Program-made: the position numbers and the translations under genes
The notes under the pieces: model-generated
The model's database searches: none
Seen by the model: the letters and a program-made list of their open reading frames with translations, nothing else
What the model was told of the DNA's origin: nothing
Shown here: positions 24,278-32,253 of the stretch, piece by piece
Numbering within the stretch: the first letter of the stretch is position 1
Layout of the letters: each line of letters starts with the position of its first letter
NCBI RefSeq assembly: GCF_020859565.1
Contig: NZ_JAJHUO010000016.1
Coordinates: 170,035-234,034, forward strand
Reading direction: 5' to 3'
Length of the DNA stretch: 64,000 nt
From: Saccharothrix luteola
Lineage (GTDB): Bacteria; Actinomycetota; Actinomycetes; Mycobacteriales; Pseudonocardiaceae

Positions 24278-24305
24278 TGTGGACAACTCGTGGGGCTGTG
24301 GACAA
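24278..24305 (-). promoter_or_regulatory. Paired DnaA-box element, copy B
   Basis: Read on the - strand, two TTGTCCACA boxes (24297-24305 and 24278-24286) start 19 bp apart, as in copy A at 17344-17371. The 10-bp spacers of both copies begin GCCC and end AG. It lies between the divergent M23 and rpsB genes, about 40 nt upstream of the candidate rpsB -10. The remaining 24215-24577 gap holds the rpsB promoter and a leader of about 220 nt. Confidence 0.6.
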
Positions 24306-24342
24306 CTTCAGGCCCGGTTCGTGGTTCTCCGGCTCACCGGCG

Positions 24343-24348
24343 TACACT
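24343..24348 (+). promoter_or_regulatory. Candidate -10 element for rpsB
   Basis: TACACT fits TAnnnT. No convincing -35 was seen. Use of this site would give rpsB a 5' leader of about 220 nt, long enough for autoregulation by S2. Confidence 0.35.
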
Positions 24349-24577
24349 CGCCAGCGCGGCCCGTGTGAGTGCGGGACGACTTCGCGTGCCAATGCAGATC
24401 CGACCAGTTTCGGCGTGGTCGAGTCACGGCGTCCAGCGGTCCTGAGGCGAGACGTCCTCCGGTTCGGACGGCGGCAGGGGCACCAGGGCGGCGGTCCGAC
24501 CCGGCCCGCCGCGACCAACCGGAACGCGCGCCGGCCCCACGCCAGGCGCGCCTGAACGAAGAGGTGCGAACCCGGCC

Positions 24578-25429
24578 ATGGCCGTCGTCACCATGAAGCA
24601 GCTGCTCGACAGCGGCGTGCACTTCGGGCACCAGACCCGTCGCTGGAACCCGAAGATGAAGCGCTACATCTTCACCGAGCGCAACGGCATCTACATCATC
24701 GACCTGCAGCAGACGCTGACCTACATCGACCGGGCTTACGAGTTCGTTCGGGAAACGGTCGCGCACGGCGGTTCGATCCTGTTCATCGGCACGAAGAAGC
24801 AGGCGCAGGAGGCCATCGCCAACGAGGCCCTCCGCGTCGGCATGCCCTTCGTGAACCAGCGCTGGCTGGGCGGCATGCTCACCAACTTCTCCACGGTCCA
24901 CAAGCGCCTCCAGCGGCTCAAGGAGCTGGAGTCGATGGAGCAGACCGGCGGTTTCCAGGGTTTCACCAAGAAGGAAATCCTGATGATGAACCGCGAGAAG
25001 GACAAGCTGGAGCGCACGCTCGGCGGTATCCGCGACATGTCCAAGGTGCCCAGCGCCGTGTGGATCGTGGACACCAAGAAGGAGCACATCGCCGTCGGCG
25101 AGGCGCGCAAGCTGAACATCCCGATCGTGGCGATCCTCGACACGAACTGCGACCCGGACGAGGTCGACTACCCGATCCCGGGCAACGACGACGCGATCCG
25201 GTCCGCCGCGCTGCTGACCAAGGTGGTGGCCGAGGCCGCCGCCGCCGGTCTGATGGCGCGCTCCGGCGCCCGCACCAAGGCCGCCGACGGCGCGGACAAG
25301 CCCGAGCCGGGTGTCGACGAGCCGCTGGCCGAGTGGGAGCAGGAGCTGCTGGTCGGCGCCGACGCGCCGGCCGCACCGGCTGCCGCCGAGGCGCCCGCCG
25401 CCGACGGCACGGAGCCCGTCCAGTCCTGA
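24578..25429 (+). CDS. rpsB: 30S ribosomal protein uS2
   Basis: Small-subunit ribosomal protein, last to join the 30S particle. The 283-residue sequence shows FGHQTRRWNPKMKRYIF, the IGTKKQAQEAI motif and AILDTNCDPDEVDYPIPGNDDAIRS. The last 45 residues form an Ala/Glu/Pro-rich tail. First gene of rpsB-tsf-pyrH-frr-cdsA. A perfect 12-bp hairpin between rpsB and tsf probably tunes downstream expression. Confidence 0.97.
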   Translation: MAVVTMKQLLDSGVHFGHQTRRWNPKMKRYIFTERNGIYIIDLQQTLTYIDRAYEFVRETVAHGGSILFIGTKKQAQEAIANEALRVGMPFVNQRWLGGMLTNFSTVHKRLQRLKELESMEQTGGFQGFTKKEILMMNREKDKLERTLGGIRDMSKVPSAVWIVDTKKEHIAVGEARKLNIPIVAILDTNCDPDEVDYPIPGNDDAIRSAALLTKVVAEAAAAGLMARSGARTKAADGADKPEPGVDEPLAEWEQELLVGADAPAAPAAAEAPAADGTEPVQS

Positions 25430-25436
25430 TCCGTCC

Positions 25437-25476
25437 GCACGCCGCGCCTGCCCTGATCACGGTGGGCGCGGCGTGC
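25437..25476 (+). terminator. Hairpin between rpsB and tsf
   Basis: GCACGCCGCGCC (25437-25448) and GGCGCGGCGTGC (25465-25476) form a perfect 12-bp stem with a 16-nt loop and no T-tract. It starts 7 nt after the rpsB stop. It is a candidate partial terminator or RNA processing and stability element. Confidence 0.65.
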
Positions 25477-25582
25477 GCACAGGACCCAGCGCTGAACAGC
25501 TGGTACCGCACCACCCCCAAGCGCGTAAACGCGTCGGCGAGCGAGCCGACGACCAGACCGCAGAAGGAACGGAAATCGCACG

Positions 25583-26398
25583 ATGGCGAACTACACCGCC
25601 GCTGACGTGAAGCGCCTCCGCGAGCTGACCGCCGCAGGCATGATGGCCTGCAAGAAGGCGCTCGAGGAGACCGACGGCGACTTCGACAAGGCGGTCGAGC
25701 TCCTGCGCATCAAGGGCGCCAAGGACGTCGACAAGCGCGCCGAGCGCACGACCGCGAACGGCCTGGTCATGGCCGAGGACGGCGTGATGATCGAGCTGCG
25801 CTGCGAGACGGACTTCGTCGCCAAGAACGCCGACTTCCAGGAGCTGGCGGCGCGGATCGTCGCGGTCGCCAAGGCCACCCGCCCGGCCGACGTCGAGGTG
25901 CTCAAGGCCACCGACCTCGACGGCAAGGCCGTCGACGCCGTCGTCCAGGAGTTCTCGGCCAAGATCGGCGAGAAGCTGGAGCTGGCCAAGGTCGCCATCT
26001 TCGACGGCACCGTGACCACCTACCTGCACCGCCGTGCCGCCGACCTGCCGCCCGCCGTCGGCGTGGTGGTCGAGTACACCGGCGACGACACCGACGCCGC
26101 CCGCGGCGCCGCGATGCAGATCGCCGCGATGCGTCCCCGCTACCTCACCCGCGACGAGGTGCCCGCGGACGTGGTGGCCAACGAGCGCCGCATCGCCGAG
26201 GAGACCGCTCGCGAGGAGGGCAAGCCGGAAGCGGCGCTGTCCAAGATCGTCGAGGGTCGCGTGAACGGCTTCTTCAAGGACGTCGTGCTCCTGGAGCAGT
26301 CGTCCGTGACGGAGTCCAAGAAGACCGTCAAGGCCGTGCTGGACGAGGCCGGTGTCACCGTGACCCGCTTCGCCCGGTTCGAGGTCGGCCAGGCCTGA
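25583..26398 (+). CDS. tsf: Elongation factor Ts
   Basis: Guanine-nucleotide exchange factor that regenerates EF-Tu-GTP. The 271-residue protein has the N-terminal UBA-like region (LRELTAAGMMACKKALEETDGDFDKAVELLR), the TDFVAKN motif that contacts EF-Tu, and two core subdomains. AAGGAACGG stands upstream of the ATG at 25583. It follows rpsB after a hairpin, and a second hairpin separates it from pyrH. Confidence 0.97.
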   Translation: MANYTAADVKRLRELTAAGMMACKKALEETDGDFDKAVELLRIKGAKDVDKRAERTTANGLVMAEDGVMIELRCETDFVAKNADFQELAARIVAVAKATRPADVEVLKATDLDGKAVDAVVQEFSAKIGEKLELAKVAIFDGTVTTYLHRRAADLPPAVGVVVEYTGDDTDAARGAAMQIAAMRPRYLTRDEVPADVVANERRIAEETAREEGKPEAALSKIVEGRVNGFFKDVVLLEQSSVTESKKTVKAVLDEAGVTVTRFARFEVGQA

Positions 26399-26406
26399 TT
26401 CGCGTG

Positions 26407-26443
26407 AGGGCGGGGTTGCGCGCAGACGTCGCGACCCCGCCCT
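26407..26443 (+). terminator. Hairpin between tsf and pyrH
   Basis: AGGGCGGGGT (26407-26416) pairs with ACCCCGCCCT (26434-26443), and the stem continues inward to about 14 bp with one G-U pair. It ends about 10 nt before the pyrH ribosome binding site, so it could terminate or modulate entry into pyrH. Confidence 0.65.
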
Positions 26444-26465
26444 TGCCGTGTCCAGAGGAGTACCT

Positions 26466-27248
26466 GTGAGCGCAGAGGTAGACCACGCGAAAGCGGAGCA
26501 CGCCGACGACGAGCCGATCCAGGGCTACCGCCGGGTGATGCTCAAGCTCGGCGGCGAGATGTTCGGCGGTGGCGGTGTCGGCGTCGACCCCGACGTCGTG
26601 CAGACCGTCTCACGCCAGATCGCCGCGGTGGTCCGAACAGGGGTCCAGGTCGCGGTCGTCATCGGCGGCGGCAACTTCTTCCGCGGCGCCGAGCTGCAGC
26701 AGCGCGGCATGGACCGCAGCCGCGCCGACTACATGGGCATGCTCGGCACCGTGATGAACTGCCTCGCCCTGCAGGACTTCCTGGAACGCGAGCACGGCAT
26801 CGAGACCCGCGTGCAGACGGCCATCACGATGGGCCAGATCGCCGAGTCCTACATCCCCCGCCGGGCCATGCGGCACCTCGACAAGGGGCGCGTGGTGATC
26901 TTCGGCGGCGGCGCGGGCATGCCGTACTTCTCCACCGACACCACCGCCGCGCAGCGCGCGCTGGAGATCGGGTGCGAGGTCGTGCTGATGGCCAAGGCCG
27001 TGGACGGCGTCTACACGGCGGATCCCAAGACCGACCCGGACGCGTTGATGTTCGACAACATCACCCACCGCGAAGTGCTCGAACGCGGCCTGAACGTCGC
27101 CGACGCGACCGCGTTCAGCCTGTGCATGGACAACAACATGCCGATCATGGTCTTCAACCTGCTCACCGAGGGCAACATCGCGCGAGCCGTGCGCGGTGAG
27201 AAGATCGGCACACTGGTGAGCACCCCCGGTGGTCGCCCGTCCTTCTAG
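26466..27248 (+). CDS. pyrH: Uridylate kinase
   Basis: Phosphorylates UMP to UDP in pyrimidine synthesis; a hexamer regulated by GTP and UTP. The 260-residue protein shows MLKLGGEMFGG, VIGGGNFFRGAE, IFGGGAGMPYFSTDT and MAKAVDGVYTADPK. The GTG at 26466 is chosen because AGAGGAG (26454-26460) lies 5 nt before it; a GTG at 26448 has no such site. It lies in the conserved rpsB-tsf-pyrH-frr order. Confidence 0.96.
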   Translation: MSAEVDHAKAEHADDEPIQGYRRVMLKLGGEMFGGGGVGVDPDVVQTVSRQIAAVVRTGVQVAVVIGGGNFFRGAELQQRGMDRSRADYMGMLGTVMNCLALQDFLEREHGIETRVQTAITMGQIAESYIPRRAMRHLDKGRVVIFGGGAGMPYFSTDTTAAQRALEIGCEVVLMAKAVDGVYTADPKTDPDALMFDNITHREVLERGLNVADATAFSLCMDNNMPIMVFNLLTEGNIARAVRGEKIGTLVSTPGGRPSF

Positions 27249-27294
27249 ACCTGCTGGGATTCGAGCCGAACTGCGCACACCAAGGGAGTCAGCC

Positions 27295-27852
27295 GTGATT
27301 GACGAGACCCTCCTCGACGCCGAGGAGAAGATGGAAAAAGCGGTGTCCGTGGCGAAGGAGGACCTGGCCGCGGTGCGCACCGGCCGCGCCAACCCCTCGA
27401 TGTTCTCCCGCATCGTGGTCGAGTACTACGGTTCGCCCACCCCCCTGAACCAGCTCGCCAGCGTCGCCATCCCGGAGGCGCGCATGGCGGTGATCAAGCC
27501 CTACGACGCCACCCAGCTCAACGCGGTCGAGAAGGCCATCCGCGACTCCGACCTGGGCGTGAACCCCAGCAACGACGGCTCGATCATCCGCGTGGTGATC
27601 CCGCAGCTGTCCGAGGAACGCCGCCGCGAGATGGTCAAGGTCGCCAAGGGCAAGGGCGAGGACGCCAAGGTGTCCATCCGCAACATCCGCCGCAAGGCCA
27701 AGGAAGAGCTGGACCGCCTGGTCAAGGACGGCGAGGTCGGCGAGGACGAGGGCACCAGGGCCGAGAAGGAACTGGAGAACGTCACCCACCGCTACGTCGC
27801 CCAGATCGACGAGCTGGTCAAGCACAAGGAAGCCGAGCTGCTCGAGGTCTAG
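27295..27852 (+). CDS. frr: Ribosome recycling factor
   Basis: With EF-G it splits the post-termination ribosome. The 185-residue length is standard and the motifs RTGRANPSMFSRIVVEYYGSP and RRKAKEELDRL are typical. The GTG at 27295 follows AAGGGAG at 27282-27288 with 6-nt spacing and gives the usual N-terminus VIDETLLDAEEKM. Confidence 0.97.
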   Translation: MIDETLLDAEEKMEKAVSVAKEDLAAVRTGRANPSMFSRIVVEYYGSPTPLNQLASVAIPEARMAVIKPYDATQLNAVEKAIRDSDLGVNPSNDGSIIRVVIPQLSEERRREMVKVAKGKGEDAKVSIRNIRRKAKEELDRLVKDGEVGEDEGTRAEKELENVTHRYVAQIDELVKHKEAELLEV

Positions 27853-27935
27853 TCGGTCACGTCGGTTCGGCGGGTCGGGCCACGGGCCCGCGCGCTTTCC
27901 TCGGCCGGTCTGCGGCCGTGATAGGAGCACAACAG

Positions 27936-28781
27936 GTGTCAGGCGGCGGTGACCAGGGCGCGCCGGAGAAGAGCGCGTCACGCGCGGGGCGCAACCTGCC
28001 CGCGGCCATCGCCGTGGGCGTCGGCTTGGGCGCCGTCATCCTCGTCGCGCTGCTCACGGTGCGCGAGCTGTTCGTCGGCGTCGTCGCCGTGGCCGTCGCC
28101 GTGTCGACGTACGAGCTGGCGGGTGCGCTCAAGCGCGGCGCGGGCATCCGGGTGGCCCTGCTGCCCGTGCTGGTCGGCGGGCAGGCCGTGGTGTGGCTCG
28201 CCTGGCCTCAGGAGCGCGCCGGCGTGCTGAGCGCGTTCGTGGTGACGATCCTGGTGTGCCTGCTCTGGCGGCTCAAGGACGGCGCGGACGGCTACCTGCG
28301 CGACGTCACCGCGTCCATCTTCACGGTCGCCTACGTGGCCGTGTTCGCGTCGTTCGCGGTCATGCTGGTCGTGCCGGACGACGGCGTGTTCCGCGTCCTG
28401 GCGTTCCTGATCGGCGTCGTGCTGTCCGACACCGGCGGCTACGTGGCCGGCGTGCTGTTCGGCAAGCACCCGATGGCCCCCACCATCAGCCCGAAGAAGT
28501 CCTGGGAGGGTTTCGCGGGCTCGATGGTGGCGGGCATGGTCGGCGGCGCGCTCACCGTCGGCCTGATGCTGGACGGCCAGTGGTGGCAGGGCGTGCTGTT
28601 CGGCGCGGCCCTGGTCGTCACCGCGACGGCGGGTGACCTGGTCGAGTCGCTGATCAAGCGCGACCTCGGGATCAAGGACATGGGCACGCTGCTGCCCGGC
28701 CACGGCGGCCTGATGGACCGGATGGACTCGCTGCTGCCGTCCGCCGTAGTGGCGTGGCTGCTGCTGCACGTGTTCGTGTAG
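27936..28781 (+). CDS. cdsA: Phosphatidate cytidylyltransferase
   Basis: Makes CDP-diacylglycerol from phosphatidic acid and CTP, the entry to most phospholipids. The 281-residue membrane protein has about eight spans and the family signature KRDLGIKDMGTLLPGHGGLMDRMDS at its C-terminus, here ending in LLPSAVVAWLLLHVFV. The GTG at 27936 follows GGAG (27923-27926); an in-frame GTG at 27918 lacks a site. It ends the rpsB-tsf-pyrH-frr-cdsA block and converges on the VOC gene. Confidence 0.94.
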   Translation: MSGGGDQGAPEKSASRAGRNLPAAIAVGVGLGAVILVALLTVRELFVGVVAVAVAVSTYELAGALKRGAGIRVALLPVLVGGQAVVWLAWPQERAGVLSAFVVTILVCLLWRLKDGADGYLRDVTASIFTVAYVAVFASFAVMLVVPDDGVFRVLAFLIGVVLSDTGGYVAGVLFGKHPMAPTISPKKSWEGFAGSMVAGMVGGALTVGLMLDGQWWQGVLFGAALVVTATAGDLVESLIKRDLGIKDMGTLLPGHGGLMDRMDSLLPSAVVAWLLLHVFV

Positions 28782-28813
28782 CCCTCGACCGCCATCTGCG
28801 AAGCAGGGGCAGA

Positions 28814-29632
28814 CTAATCGTCGTAGGGGTCGTCCACCCGCGTCTCGGTGGCCTCCTCTTCCGACAGCGGTGTGGTGCGGGACGGGTCGATCACCGAGAA
28901 CACCGCGCCCGTGTGGTCGGCGACGACCGTGATCCGGCCGAACGGCGTGTCGTACGGCTCCACGGTGACGCGTCCGCCCAGCTCGAGCACCCGGGACGCG
29001 GCCGAGTCCGTCCCGATCTCCGGCGCGGCCGTGAAGTACACCATCCAGTGCGCGGGGGTGTCCGGCGCGAACGCCCGGCCCATCCGCTGACGCCCGAGCA
29101 CGGTGTGCCCCTGGACGGCCCAGATCGTGTAGTCGACCGCCTGGCCGTCACCGATCTGGGTGATTTCGTACCCGCACAGCTCGTGGAAGAACTCGTCCGC
29201 CGCGTGCCCGTCGCGCGTGTTCAGCTCGGCCCACGCGTACGCGCCGTGCCCGTCCGCGCCGAACACCCAATCGGGTGGAACGTGCCGGAACCCGACCACC
29301 GCGCCGGTCGGGTCGGCGAGCACGGTGACGGTGTCCGACGGCTCGCCGAGCACGTGACCGCCCAACGCGTGCGCCTTCTCGGCGGTGGCGCGGGCGTGCG
29401 GCGTGTTCAGGTAGAGCGTCCACGCGCTCGGCTCCTCGGCGAGGACCAGCTCGGCCACCGGCATCCCGTCCACCAGCGCGATCGCGTTGCCGCCCGAGTC
29501 GGAGAAGTACCAGCCGAACAGCCCGGAGTAGAAGTCGATCGTGGCCTGGAGGTCCGTGGTGGCGATGTCGACCCAGCACGGCGTGCCGTGGTGCAACTCG
29601 GCCAAAGCGGGAGAATTGGGGACGATCGACAC
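28814..29632 (-). CDS. VOC-family (glyoxalase/bleomycin resistance-like) two-domain protein
   Basis: A 272-residue protein with two tandem VOC modules (about 15-125 and 140-255), the first starting GTPCWVDIATTDLQATIDFYSGLFGWYF. Such duplicated VOC proteins resemble hydroxylase/antibiotic-binding proteins of actinomycetes; substrate and metal use are unclear. GGAGG lies 6 nt upstream of the GTG at 29632. The C-terminus is strongly acidic. It is convergent with cdsA and divergent from the methyltransferase gene, with a 55-nt shared promoter region. Confidence 0.83.
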   Translation of the reverse strand: MSIVPNSPALAELHHGTPCWVDIATTDLQATIDFYSGLFGWYFSDSGGNAIALVDGMPVAELVLAEEPSAWTLYLNTPHARATAEKAHALGGHVLGEPSDTVTVLADPTGAVVGFRHVPPDWVFGADGHGAYAWAELNTRDGHAADEFFHELCGYEITQIGDGQAVDYTIWAVQGHTVLGRQRMGRAFAPDTPAHWMVYFTAAPEIGTDSAASRVLELGGRVTVEPYDTPFGRITVVADHTGAVFSVIDPSRTTPLSEEEATETRVDDPYDD

Positions 29633-29675
29633 CGCGTACCTCCTGCAAGCCGCCTACTCGATCACGCTACGGCTC

Positions 29676-29681
29676 TAGAGT
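29676..29681 (+). promoter_or_regulatory. -10 element of a leaderless promoter (methyltransferase)
   Basis: TAGAGT fits TAnnnT and stands exactly 6 nt before the GTG at 29688. Confidence 0.55.
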
Positions 29682-29687
29682 CGTCCC

Positions 29688-30434
29688 GTGAAGGGATTCG
29701 TCCGCGCCGCGTTGGCCGCCGTCCGGCCTGTCGACGTCCTGCCGAGCCCGAACATCTGGCACTGGCCCGAGCTCTACGAGGTCGAGAACCGCGCCCAGGA
29801 CGTGGACGGGGCCATCTGGCGCGCGCTGCGCGAGCAGTGCGACTGGGCCGGCCGCGACGTGGTCGACGTCGGCTGCGGTGACGGGTTCCACCTGCCGGTG
29901 TTCGCGCGGGAGGCGCGTTCGGTCATCGGTGTCGAGCCGCACGCTCCGCTGGTGCAGCGCGCTCGCGCACGCGTGGCGGACGTGCCGAACGCCGAGGCGG
30001 TGGCCGGTCCGGCGCAACGCCTGCCGTTGCGCGACGCGACCGCGGACCTGGTGCACGCGCGCACGGCGTACTTCTTCGGTCCCGGCTGCGAGCCGGGCCT
30101 GCGCGAGGCCGACCGGGTGCTTCGGCCGGGCGGCGCGCTCGCGATCGTGGACCTCGACGGCCTGGCCGAGCCCTACGGGCCGTGGCTGTGCGCCGACGAG
30201 CCGCGCTACAACCCCGTGGACGTGGAGCGGTTCTTCGCGGATCAGGGGTTCTCGTTGCGACGCGTGCGCGCGCTGTGGCGGTTCGAACGCCGTGCGGACC
30301 TGGAGGCGGTGTTGCGCATCGAGTTCTCCGAGGCCGTCGCGGAGAAGGCCATCGCACGCACGCCCGGCCTGTCGTTCGAGGTCGGTTACCGCGTCCACGT
30401 GAGGCGCAAGCCGGCCGGGATTGTGCTGCCCTGA
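29688..30434 (+). CDS. Class I SAM-dependent methyltransferase
   Basis: A 248-residue methyltransferase with the class I Rossmann fold: motif I is VVDVGCGDGFHLP, motif II ends in IGVEPH, and LRPGGALAIVDLDG is the post-core strand. The methyl acceptor is unknown. The N-terminal 50 residues (SPNIWHWPELYEVENRAQDVDG) resemble methyltransferases of the ubiE/small-molecule type. It starts leaderless behind TAGAGT. The aldo/keto reductase gene follows 24 nt later from its own -10 box. Confidence 0.82.
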   Translation: MKGFVRAALAAVRPVDVLPSPNIWHWPELYEVENRAQDVDGAIWRALREQCDWAGRDVVDVGCGDGFHLPVFAREARSVIGVEPHAPLVQRARARVADVPNAEAVAGPAQRLPLRDATADLVHARTAYFFGPGCEPGLREADRVLRPGGALAIVDLDGLAEPYGPWLCADEPRYNPVDVERFFADQGFSLRRVRALWRFERRADLEAVLRIEFSEAVAEKAIARTPGLSFEVGYRVHVRRKPAGIVLP

Positions 30435-30445
30435 GCGCGCTCACC

Positions 30446-30451
30446 TAGGAT
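30446..30451 (+). promoter_or_regulatory. -10 element of a leaderless promoter (aldo/keto reductase)
   Basis: TAGGAT fits TAnnnT and stands 7 nt before the GTG at 30459. Confidence 0.5.
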
Positions 30452-30458
30452 TCGGGGC

Positions 30459-31442
30459 GTGGAGAACAGGAACGCGGGCAGGTTCGGTCGGCAGGTCGGC
30501 GTCATCGGTCTCGGCTGCTGGCAGCTCGGCGCCGACTGGGGCCAGGTCGAGGAGTCCGACGCGCTGGCGGTGCTGCACGCCGCCGCCGACACCGGCGTGA
30601 ACTTCTTCGACACCGCCGACGTCTACGGCGACGGCCGCAGCGAGACGCTGATCGGCAAGTTCCTCCGCGAGCGCGGCGACGCGGGCATCACGGTGGCCAC
30701 CAAGATGGGCCGCCGCGTCGACCAGACGCCGGAGAACTACAACCGCGAGAACTTCCTGGCCTGGAACGACCGGTCGCGCGCCAACCTCGGCGTCGACACG
30801 CTCGACCTGGTCCAGCTGCACTGCCCGCCGACGCCGGTCTACTCGACCGACGAGGTGTTCGACACCCTCGACGAGCTGGTGGAGGCCAAGCGGGTCGCCG
30901 CCTACGGCGTGAGCGTGGAGACCGTCGAGGAGGCGCTGACCGCGATCGCCCGGCCGGGTGTCGCGAGCGTCCAGATCATCCTGAACGCGCTGCGGCTCAA
31001 GCCGCTGGAGCGGGTGCTGCCCGCGGCGGCGGAAGCGGGCGTGGCGATCATCGCCCGCGTTCCGCTCGCCTCGGGGCTGCTGTCCGGCAAGTACACCGCG
31101 TCGACCACGTTCTCCGCCGACGACCACCGCAACTACAACCGCGGCGGTGAGGCGTTCGACGTCGGCGAGACGTTCTCCGGCGTGCCGTTCGAGGTCGGGC
31201 TGGAGGCGGTGGAGCGGCTGCGCGCCCTCGTGCCCTCCGGCGCGACCATGGCGCAGTTCGCGCTGCGGTGGGTCGTGGACCAGCCGGGCGTCACCGTGGT
31301 CATCCCCGGCGCCCGCAACGCCGAGCAGGCTCGGGCCAACTCGGCCGCCGCGGACCTCGCGCCGCTGTCGGAGCAGGACCGGGACGAGGTGCGGGCCGTG
31401 TACGACTCGCTGATCCGGCCGCTGGTCCACGACCGCTGGTAG
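30459..31442 (+). CDS. Aldo/keto reductase
   Basis: NADPH-dependent TIM-barrel oxidoreductase of 327 residues. The catalytic tetrad is visible: Asp and Tyr in FFDTADVYGDGRSE, Lys in VATKMGRRV, and His in LVQLHCPP. The cofactor loop near the C-terminus reads VVIPGARNAEQARAN. The physiological substrate is unknown. It is convergent with the PadR gene, whose stop lies 1 nt beyond. Confidence 0.88.
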   Translation: MENRNAGRFGRQVGVIGLGCWQLGADWGQVEESDALAVLHAAADTGVNFFDTADVYGDGRSETLIGKFLRERGDAGITVATKMGRRVDQTPENYNRENFLAWNDRSRANLGVDTLDLVQLHCPPTPVYSTDEVFDTLDELVEAKRVAAYGVSVETVEEALTAIARPGVASVQIILNALRLKPLERVLPAAAEAGVAIIARVPLASGLLSGKYTASTTFSADDHRNYNRGGEAFDVGETFSGVPFEVGLEAVERLRALVPSGATMAQFALRWVVDQPGVTVVIPGARNAEQARANSAAADLAPLSEQDRDEVRAVYDSLIRPLVHDRW

Positions 31443-31443
31443 G

Positions 31444-32121
31444 TCACTCCTCCGGGTCGTCTTCCTCGACGTCGAGCTCGCCGAGGATCGCGTACAGCTT
31501 GCGGCGGGCCTCGCTGAGGACCTCGACGGCCCGCACCTGCTGCTCACGCGTGCCCGCGTGGGCCATCTGCTGCATGGCCGCGCCGAGGTGCCGTGCCGCC
31601 GTGCGCAGCTTCGCCGCGTGCTGGTCGAGGTCGTCGTTGACCTGCTGCCACGGCGGCGCGCCGTCGAGCTTCGCGGCCGTGTCCCGACCGGTCTCGGTCA
31701 GCGTGAACAGCTTCTTGCCGCCCGCCTCCTCGGTGGAGGCGACGAGGCCCTCGTCGGCCAGCATCTGCAGGGTCGGGTAGACCGAGCCGGGGCTGGGCCG
31801 CCAGAGGCCGTCGGTGCGGCCGCTGATCTCCTGGATCATCTCGTAGCCGTGCATGGGGCGTTCGGCGAGCAGTGCCAGGACCGCCGTGCGGACGTTGCCC
31901 TTGCGCTGCCTCCCGCCGCGACCCCGTCCCCGGCCGTGCCCCCGGAAGCCGGGCGGCTCGGGCGGGATCGGAGGGCCGCCGAACGGCTCGGGGGGTGGCG
32001 GGGGACCGCCGAAGGGGCCGCGGCCGAAGCCGCCGCCGAAGCCGAACCCCTGTCGTGGGTCGCCGAAGCCGTGCTCGCGGTGGTGTCGGTGTTCGTGGTG
32101 CCCGTGTCCGTGGAAACGCAT
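31444..32121 (-). CDS. PadR-family regulator with His-rich N-terminus
   Basis: A 225-residue regulator. Residues 1-18 are extremely His-rich (MRFHGHGHHEHRHHREHG), followed by about 45 Gly/Phe/Pro-rich residues. A PadR winged helix comes next (VRTAVLALLAERPMHGYEMIQEI, PSPGSVYPTLQMLADEGLV) and then a dimerising coiled C-terminus. The His cluster could bind nickel, zinc, copper or cobalt. The ATG at 32121 has GAGGAG 7 nt upstream; one at 32127 is too close to it. Downstream targets are unknown; it could repress itself through the TATCG-containing repeats at 32135-32179. Confidence 0.85.
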   Translation of the reverse strand: MRFHGHGHHEHRHHREHGFGDPRQGFGFGGGFGRGPFGGPPPPPEPFGGPPIPPEPPGFRGHGRGRGRGGRQRKGNVRTAVLALLAERPMHGYEMIQEISGRTDGLWRPSPGSVYPTLQMLADEGLVASTEEAGGKKLFTLTETGRDTAAKLDGAPPWQQVNDDLDQHAAKLRTAARHLGAAMQQMAHAGTREQQVRAVEVLSEARRKLYAILGELDVEEDDPEE

Positions 32122-32134
32122 CTTCATGCTCCTC

Positions 32135-32179
32135 GTATCGATCGGTTGCGACGTGTCGACGATATATCGGAACGTATCG
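32135..32179 (-). promoter_or_regulatory. Candidate PadR promoter/operator
   Basis: An unusually AT-rich patch directly upstream of the padR-like gene. It holds GTATCG at 32135-32140 and 32174-32179 and the perfect palindrome CGATATATCG at 32160-32169. The palindrome may also contain the -10 region. Binding is inferred from position only. Confidence 0.4.
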
Positions 32180-32253
32180 CGATGCAACGGTGATGGCGAT
32201 CGCAGTCGGCGTGGTCATGGGTGCGGCGTGCGCGTGGGACACTGGAGGGCGCT

